Assembly (NCBI GenBank): GCA_910592005.1
Contig: CAJVPP010000716.1
Coordinates: forward strand, 1-27,176
Direction: 5' to 3'
Source: Funneliformis mosseae
Taxonomy: Eukaryota; Glomeromycota; Glomeromycetes; Glomerales; Glomeraceae
DNA length: 27,176 bases
Shown in pieces: positions 20,601 to 27,176 of the stretch (positions are counted from its first letter, which is position 1; each line of letters opens with the position of its first letter). The position numbers and the translations under genes are program-made. Under the pieces are notes generated by a model. The model was not told the origin of the DNA and searched no databases. It was given only the letters and a program-made list of their open reading frames with translations.

Positions 20601-22948
20601 GAAGCAAGTTATATACAAATCAACATTTAATCTTGGAATTTTATGACGTTAAAGACTTTGGTAAAATGCATTCGCATAAGGTTATTCCTGATAAAGGGTA
20701 TTATCTTATTGCAGGAATGGTGGCAAATGGTATAGTATATAATCTGGCCACCTTTAGGTATTTAAAATTTTTTAAATTCCGTTATTTTATCTGATGTTAG
20801 ATTAATATATAAATATACATATCTCTATCTTTTCAAATGATAAAGTCGTCTGCCTCCAACAAAAAAATATTATCTCGACCCTACCATTAAGGAGCCAACG
20901 CATCGAATAACTTCAATTCAAACGATTCGATTAGGAAATACGTTATTTGATAAAAAATCAAAATTAGTTGATCTCTTAAAAAAACCATCTCGACAATGCC
21001 CGAGATATTCGAATTTATCTGGTCATACTCGTAAGCGGAGTTTTGATAAGATGAACGAAGATGAAATAGTTTCATCGCTACCGCGATCAACAAAAAGGAC
21101 ATTTGAAATATCGGAAACAAATTTTGACACGTATGGTTTAATATGAAACAGTTTTAATTTATTTATCGTTACTAATACGGAACGATTATCTAACTTTCCA
21201 ATAACCTTATTTAGGTCTGCGGTTGAAGAACTTTTACTTGCAAGAATTGTGGCAATAGCTCGGTATGTATATATCTATCACAATTGGATACATCTTTGTT
21301 AATTATACTTATTAATGTCATTATTGTTGTAAATTAAAAGAGCCCGCATAGATTACGAGAAAGTAGAAGTTTGTTTTAATGAAAAAGAAGTAAAATTAGA
21401 ACCAGTCAGAATCAATGAACAAATAAAGACCATTAAGCGTTTGTCACCTGAGGTTGATTTTGATAAAGAAATCAATAAGTCATTGAATTTTCTCGACTCG
21501 AACGCTCCTTTATCGCTGTCCACTACAATACCTACTTTCAAGATTAACATAAGGTCCTTGTTGGCAAGATTTCCTAGGGCAAATGATTTTTGCTTGAATA
21601 TATTCAGTGACGTTTTTGTACGTCTTGCCGGTGCACGTTTAACAAAAACAACCAATCCAGAGGCAAGTTTATTGATATTTTTCTATTATTATTTATAAAA
21701 TTTGGGGATCTAACAACAGTCTTTTCCTTGCATTAGGTAATTTTAACTACTTGTCTGCAATCTAGATATTTACCGAGGATGGTTGATGTGTTCTTACATA
21801 GTTAGTAATTTCATTTTATATGCTTTACCATAAGAATTAATGTGATTTTAAAATATACTCTTTAACACCTTTTCTTCTTCTACTTTAAATATGATAGCCA
21901 ATATTACCTACGATCAGCCATCAGGAATTTTAACTTTCAGATATGATTATAATAGCATGAAGAACTTTGTGGATACATTCCTTGAAAATTTTGAAGAGAT
22001 CGTTATGGTGACACAGGCAGCCTGCGAGTGTAAGCGTATATTGGGTGATAAGAAAAGATCTGATATTAATATACTCAACTTTGATTTTGATACGCTTAAA
22101 TTACAGTATTTTCCGGTAAATAATATAAATATTTTTCAATGCCTTTAAAATTGTATATTTATTTATGATTTCTCTTGTAATAATAGTATGGCGCCGATAT
22201 AAGCTGGCGTAGTAATGAATACACTTTGATTTTACACGATCTCGCGACAGAATATTATACAAAAAATGGCTCATATAATCCACACAAGGACAAGTTATTT
22301 GCATTCTTACAAGAGGAGTTAAATTCTTCGTATGTTCATAACTTCAACAGATTTATCGATGTAAGTAAATTATTTATACACCTTTTATTATTATCTATGA
22401 TATATAATATTAATTGTTACTTGATTACGTTGGTTTATATAGAGTTTGAGAATTATCCCTTCCGTAGTTCAAGTCCTCGATAGTCTTTCAACAAAGGACA
22501 ATTATTCCTGTGAACTACAAGTAATTCCCAAAGGTGCGATCAAGTTCCACCTTATCTGGGGCTACAGGTATATAAAAACTTTTCTGTTATTTAAAGCTTA
22601 CATTAAATTTGAAAAAATTTACCAGCTAGTTATAAATGTTATTACAGCATCCCACCAAACGGACAAAAAACTTGGTGTGGAATGGATATCAGTTTTATAC
22701 AGACTGATGATGATTCTTATTTCTTTGCGTCTGATCTCACTAACCTAAAAGAATATCAATCTCTTAAACCCGAGATGATGCCCATATGGCAAGCATTTGG
22801 GCAAGATTTCATTAAGCAGGAAGCAGGGCTCAAAAAGGTTGAGATGTTGTCATCGGGGTTTACGAGTCCCGTCAATGTCAACTTTGAAAAAATAATGAAA
22901 TGGATTGATGAAAATGTTCGAAAACGAGTTCCTTTGAATCGCACCTAG
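17679..22948 (+). CDS. MED14: Mediator complex subunit 14 (22 exons)
   Basis: MED14 (Rgr1 in yeast) is the backbone subunit linking the head, middle and tail of the RNA polymerase II Mediator in the nucleus. Exons by my reading: 17679-17812, 17887-18019, 18164-18255, 18341-18419, 18491-18661, 18730-18829, 18907-19110, 19187-19230, 19294-19382, 19467-19489, 19572-19855, 19945-20095, 20168-20353, 20439-20757, 20846-21130, 21215-21262, 21341-21662, 21737-21800, 21898-22115, 22187-22360, 22443-22567, 22648-22948. The lengths sum to 3546 nt, giving 1181 residues without a stop, between yeast (about 1080) and human (about 1450) lengths. The N-terminal block with RRKAFMISYLLPQRSNWLKL and LVSWSEKADLV is the conserved MED14 signature. 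All introns are GT-AG except the seventeenth, which is GC-AG. The 23-nt exon 10 and the acceptor of exon 19 are the least certain. AATAAA occurs at 23028. Confidence 0.88.
21663..21736 (+). other. GC-AG intron of MED14
   Basis: The donor reads CCAGAG|GCAAGT, an otherwise ideal donor with C in place of T, as is usual for GC-AG introns. The acceptor is CATTAG. Splicing here joins phase-0 codons and continues the reading into VILTTCLQSRYLPRMVDVF. No GT donor nearby keeps the frame. Confidence 0.75.
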
Positions 22949-23027
22949 AGACTTTAGTGTAAACGTCATGCATCAAATTTTTGTATATACAATATATAAT
23001 ATATTTGCTTTAGACTTCCTGCATGTA

Positions 23028-23033
23028 AATAAA
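23028..23033 (+). terminator. Likely MED14 polyadenylation signal (AATAAA)
   Basis: AATAAA 80 bases after the MED14 stop, running into an A-tract. A second AATAAA is at 23096-23101. Confidence 0.45.
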
Positions 23034-23165
23034 AAAAAAAAAACTTATAAATCATAATCACAGTAATAATTTATAATTAATTAATTAATAACGATAATAA
23101 ATTCCCTTGATATAATTTCATTAACTATTTTTATTATTTTTATCACAAAATTTATTTAATTAAAT

Positions 23166-23905
23166 CTAATATGATTTACCACTTGACATGAATACGAGAA
23201 TTTTTTCCATGGTTAAATCTTGTTTAATATCAATATTCTCCGCATCATCACTTTTATCTAAACCAATATTATCATCTAATCTTTTTTTATGATTAATATC
23301 ACCTAAAATATTTTCACAAATTTCAGCAGCAGTAGTAGCAATAAAGTCATGTTCTTTATATCTTCTATCCCACTCGTCAAATAATTTATCCCATTTATTA
23401 TCGTCATCATTCTTTTTAGTTTCTAATTCTAGATTTAATAAATTTTCCTGTGAAGAAATCTCGTGTTTAATTTCTTCTTCTAAATTTTCAATTTCGGGTT
23501 TTTGTTTTGTACGTAATAATGTATTAAAAATTTGTTCCAATTCAACAGGAGGAGCATCTTTTGGGTGTAAAATGTTTTTACGTAAATTTGAATCGATAAA
23601 AGTATTTGATAGACCAGTATGTTTTGATAAAAATATATTAAATCTATTCAAATAATCAACCCTTAGTATAAACATAAAATTGTAGAATGGTCATAAAGTA
23701 TATAAATTAAAAAAAAAGAATCCAAAAAAAAATAAATGTTTTTAGTTTTTACGCTACTAACTTACCAACTTATTGAATTAGGTTCTTCTGCAGTAGCTAG
23801 AAATTCTAAAAATTCAGCTTGAGCACCATTAACTTGTATCATTCTTGACCTAACAACTTCAATTTGATCGATATTTAACATTGCACCTGATGGAATTCCC
23901 GACAT
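23166..23905 (-). CDS. MED8: Mediator complex subunit 8 (2 exons)
   Basis: MED8 is a small Mediator head subunit in the nucleus. Exon 1 is 23905-23766 (starts MSGIPSGAMLNIDQIEVVRS) and exon 2 is 23661-23166. The intron has GTAAGT and CTAAG ends and joins TG|G into a Trp codon. The total is 636 nt, 211 residues, the usual size for fungal MED8. Recognisable family features are the N-terminal helix, the segment SWVDYLNRFNIFLSK and especially LLRTKQKPEIENLEEE, which matches the conserved L-L-R-x-K-x-x-P-E-(V/I)-E region. The C-terminal third is acidic with a helix around EHDFIATTAAEICENIL. It converges with MED14 (217 bp between stops) and diverges from the LTO1 gene. The MED8 assignment rests on pattern recognition of a weakly conserved family. 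Confidence 0.72.
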
Positions 23906-24024
23906 AATTTTTTGTAGTCAAAAAAAAAAAGTGAAAAATAAAATTTAAATTTTTTTAAATTATTTATATTAAATTGCCATATACGGTGTGTTTTTGAAGA
24001 TCGTCATACGAACCTCCTACCTTC
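23906..24024. promoter_or_regulatory. Bidirectional promoter between MED8 and LTO1
   Basis: Only 119 bp separate the two divergent start codons. It contains an A-tract (about 23921-23940) next to MED8 and the less AT-rich block GATCGTCATACGAACCTCC next to LTO1. Both genes must start transcription within or overlapping this stretch. Confidence 0.55.
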
Positions 24025-24636
24025 ATGGAACAACAACTGAAGACTGAATTGAAGAATGAATTAGATCTTGATGATATAGTTAATATCGAATCCATGTAAG
24101 TTTGTCGCCAAAGTATTAAAAACCCATTAATTTCTTTTATATTTTAACTCCTTTTATGTCATTTTATAGGTTTATAGAGTTTGGTAGAGAAGATGGAATA
24201 AAAGAAGGAATAAAATCAGGAAAATTTGAAGGTCATTTACTAGGTTGTGAAAAAGGTTATGAAATATCACAAGAAATTGGATTTTATGATGGTGTAGCTG
24301 AAATGTGGTTAAAAATACTTGTTGATAAAAGATGGGATATAACTAAAAAGTCAATAAATGAAAGGTATTCAAATTTTATTTTATCATCATCCTTCTATTA
24401 CCTATAAAATAACTCAATTTTATTATTGTTAAACTTGTAGAATAGTGAAACAATTAATATCATTAAGAGAAATAATTTCATTATTTCCAAAAGAAAATCA
24501 ACAAAATATTGAATTTATAGAATTATTAAATAAAATTAGATCAAAATACAAGGTTTGTATTTCTTTATTAGGTGTAACTAAATTTCAAAAATTTAAAAGA
24601 ACAATTGATGATAATGTAAAAAATGAAAATATTTAA
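24025..24636 (+). CDS. LTO1: LTO1/ORAOV1-like protein (Yae1-domain family, 3 exons)
   Basis: Lto1 works with Yae1 as an adaptor for cytosolic Fe-S insertion into the ribosome-recycling protein Rli1/ABCE1. Exons: 24025-24095, 24170-24364 and 24441-24636, total 462 nt, 153 residues, close to the known size of the family. The diagnostic segment is the glycine-periodic FGREDGIKEGIKSGKFEG followed by HLLGCEKGYEISQEIGFYDG, with Gly recurring mostly every four residues. The C-terminal helix holds REIISLFPKENQQN and LLNKIRSKYK, as expected. The introns are short with GTAAGT and GTATTC donors. The last 20-odd residues after SKYK are Lys-rich and less conserved; an alternative 3' end there is possible. 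Confidence 0.78.
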
Positions 24637-25950
24637 TAAAATAATTTTAATTGAATTAGTTAAATCAAAAAATATTTTTTTAAAAATTATAATTTATTAA
24701 TATATTAAATAAAATTTTTTTGTTAATAAAATATAAAAAGTAATATTTTTTTAAAATATATTTTTTATATCTTTATTTTTTATTTATATTCTATTAATAT
24801 CATTACTAATATTACTAATATCATAACTATCAATATCAATAATAATATTATTACTAATATTATCATTATTATCATTATTAATACTAATAATACTGATGTT
24901 AATATTATTATTACAGTCAGTTTTTTAAAGTGCTTATAAGTAATAAGCAGTATGATAATTTCAAATGGTAAGCAGAAGATTGATTTTATAATTGATTTAG
25001 AAGTAATAGTAAACAATTTATTTAACAATTATAACAAATGAGTATTATCTCAGTTGATATTCTGTACTATGCAAATGTATTAGAAAAATTAAAGTAAATT
25101 ATCTAAAGAAATTCTTATTCTGATACAAAATACAAAGCATTTACTAAGCTAAAAAAAAATCTTTTCTATTTATATAAAATAAAATACATAAAATTATTGA
25201 TAAAATAAAGAAATAAAAATATTAAATAAAATAAATATAATATATAAAATAAAATATATAAAAGAATAAATAAAATAGAAGTAATAAATAAGATAAATAA
25301 TATAAATGATCCAAATGACCTAGATGATATTTATGACATTTATGATTTCTTTTGGATCATCATTATCTAAATCATTATCATCAATATTTTCTTTTATATA
25401 ATATTATCATTATCGTTAATACTATTACTACTATTAATAATGTTAATAATGCTACTATTAAAATTAAAATTATTATTAAAATTAAACTATTACTAATACA
25501 AATAAGAAATTTATTTTAATTTTAAATAATTTTTATCTATTTTATTTTTTTTATATTTAAATTATAAAAAACTAAATTTTTTAATAAAAGCAAAAGTTTC
25601 AAATATTTATACTTAAATTTTATTTAATTTATATGATTAATATCTAAAAAAAAATAATAATATAAGTATTATCAAAAATGAAATTACTACTAATAATAAT
25701 ATTATAACTATAAATAATTTTATTTAATTTTTTGATAATTATTTAAATAATATAAAATTAATTATTTTAATTTATAATATAATATTTAATTTTTAATTCA
25801 ATTTATTAAATATCAAAAAATAAAATAAAAATTTATTAGAAAATATCATAAAATCTTTTTCTGATTTTCTAAATATTAACTGGTAATTTAGAAATAGTAA
25901 TAATAATATAATTATATAAATTAATTTAATAGATTTACTAATAGATATGG
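24637..25950. repeat. AT-rich simple and short repeats
   Basis: No gene. 24780-24920 is an array of ATC/ATT/ACT triplet-like repeats (ATTACTAATATTACTAATATC). 25190-25300 is rich in AAATAAAATA units. 25300-25400 contains TGATCCAAATGA facing TTTGGATCATCATT, a loose inverted repeat. 25395-25480 is a second triplet-like block. Confidence 0.55.
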
Positions 25951-26606
25951 TTAAATTAGTCAACCTTTTCTATTCTACTCTTTCTATTAATAACTTCTCT
26001 CATTCATTTTTAACTAAGAAAAATAAGTGAGAAAAATATAAAATGTTGAAAATTTTATAGTACATTTCTAAAGATATCATTTCTAAAAGAATATCTACAT
26101 TTAGTTTAATTGCTTTAATAGAAGATGAATATAAATATTTAATTAATAATCTAAGAAATATTTTCGTCATCTTTAAATATCTATATGATAAAAAGAAATT
26201 TGCTTTTAATAACTTTTAGATCATTAATATATTATTTTATTATATTAGAATTAATTCAATAAATATTACGTTAGATAATTTAAAAAATAAAAATAAACAT
26301 ATTATAAAATTTAAAAGTTTTCCAGCTAAGCTTATAGCAATACAAACTTTTGATATCCTCAGACTATATAGCAGTAGAACTTGTTACTTCTATAACTTAA
26401 TTGTATACATTATGTTTTTCAATAAAAAAGAATTTTTAAAAACTTGTAAATCTTTAATTTATTATAACAAATTTAAATTTTATAGAAAAATGAGAGTTCT
26501 ATCTAGATCATATAACTTGTCTTTAACTTATAAAGTTAATAAATTCTATGATAGACATTATAAATTCAGATGCAATTCTTTTTCTAGTAGATATTCACTT
26601 TCTTAA
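25950..26606 (+). pseudogene. Unidentified coding relics
   Basis: A 50-codon open stretch around 26065-26220 reads ISKRISTFSLIALIEDEYKY and more, and is followed after several stops by a 64-codon frame at 26412-26606 (MFFNKKEFLKTCKS). Base use is slightly less repetitive than around it, which suggests remains of a former gene or transposon, but I recognise no family. Chance open frames cannot be excluded. Confidence 0.2.
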
Positions 26607-26669
26607 CAAAATAATAGTATTGTAGAATTTATAAGACGTAAAGTAAATATTATTACTAAATATAATATA

Positions 26670-27092
26670 GAGGGTCACTAAAAGTCTTTGAACACTTTTT
26701 GGATCAATATGAAAAACAAAAATTTTAAAGTTTAACCAAAAAAAGTTTAATAATATTTTTATTTAAGTAAGATTTACTCTACATTATGTACTAAGCAACT
26801 AGTACTTAGTCAGATCTCTTTTTACTTCAATTACAGCCTAAATTTGCTATGGTATACTATCGACCAAATTTTTGATAGTATGTATAGAAATTTCTCACCA
26901 TGCCTTCTTAATATATTAGTTAAGTACAGCAAGGTTGAAAGGCTATTTTTTCCTTTCACAAATGCTTTTCTTGATATCAACTCACATATTCTTAATTGAT
27001 TAAGGTCTGGATTTTAAGCAGGCTAAGAAAATATGTGTAAATTATTTTTCGTATGAAATTTCTTTACAACTTTTGATTTGTGAAGATAAGTA
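26670..27092 (-). mobile_element. Second copy of the 13641 Tc1 family, partial
   Basis: It starts after a TA with TAGAGGGTCACTAAAAGTCT, which equals the terminal repeat of the element at 13641 after C-to-T changes. It then follows that copy through its 3' non-coding end and the transposase C-terminal region on the minus strand, including the counterpart of the IENL catalytic area near 27000. It is more decayed than the first copy. Similarity ends at 27092, where another element is inserted. Confidence 0.8.
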
Positions 27093-27176
27093 CAGTAGCG
27101 GTCATAAGTATCCGACCGCCCGAGATCATCCAAAATTATTATATAACTACCCCTTAAATTTTCCAGAAATATAATA
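27093..27176. mobile_element. Start of a different Tc1/mariner-type element, cut by the window end
   Basis: Directly after a TA, the sequence CAGTAGCGGTCATAAGTATC is the style of a Tc1/mariner terminal repeat and does not resemble the host element's end. It interrupts the partial Tc1 copy just before the place that would encode the second catalytic Asp. The rest lies outside the window. Confidence 0.6.

Noticed and set aside
24553..24571. A short GT-AG interval in the last LTO1 exon as an intron
   Set aside because: It is only about 19 bp, too short for splicing, and the frame continues through it.
24780..25028. 82-residue Ile/Val/Leu-rich minus-strand ORF resembling a membrane protein
   Set aside because: It is the translation of triplet-like ATT/ATC repeats and has no other protein-like feature.

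Overview
The window looks like nuclear DNA of an AT-rich early-diverging fungus, most likely an arbuscular mycorrhizal fungus (Glomeromycotina, Rhizophagus-like). Three points support this: very AT-rich intergenic DNA full of decayed DNA transposons, housekeeping genes split by many short introns, and fungal-type Mediator subunits. The species assignment is inference; no database search was possible.

Layout. 1-1979 is decayed AT-rich DNA with no supportable gene. About 1980-11324 is a self-contained element that I do not recognise as a named family. It has two long inverted arms (about 2265-4427 and 8477-10794). Each arm carries a Cys-rich zinc-ribbon-like gene, a putative small membrane-protein ORF, a conserved stem-loop of CTAGGACAA-type repeats and the 5' part of a DNA polymerase gene. 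The unique centre holds the rest of a family B DNA polymerase (plus strand) and a convergent coiled-coil/membrane protein gene (minus strand). The outer edges carry short minisatellites, each ending in a palindrome. The polymerase is dead: it has stop codons, small frameshifts and a 162-bp hAT-like MITE in the catalytic YGDTDS region. The MITE has an exact 8-bp target duplication, and discounting it restores frame continuity.

From 11325 to 17400 is a transposon graveyard: a hAT-transposase-like relic, an AT-only satellite, a complete but dead Tc1/mariner element (13641-15002) and a 172-bp Tigger/pogo-like MITE (16554-16725).

17679-24636 is a gene island with three convincing spliced genes: MED14 (22 exons, 1181 aa by my splice model, frame consistent throughout), MED8 (2 exons, 211 aa, minus strand, convergent with MED14) and an LTO1/ORAOV1 homologue (3 exons, 153 aa). 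MED8 and LTO1 are divergent, with start codons 119 bp apart. MED14 and MED8 are both subunits of the RNA polymerase II Mediator complex; LTO1-family proteins act in Fe-S delivery to Rli1/ABCE1 and ribosome biogenesis.

24637-27176 returns to AT-rich repeats and relics. It ends in a second Tc1 copy (from 26670) that is itself interrupted at 27093 by the start of a different Tc1/mariner-type element running off the window.
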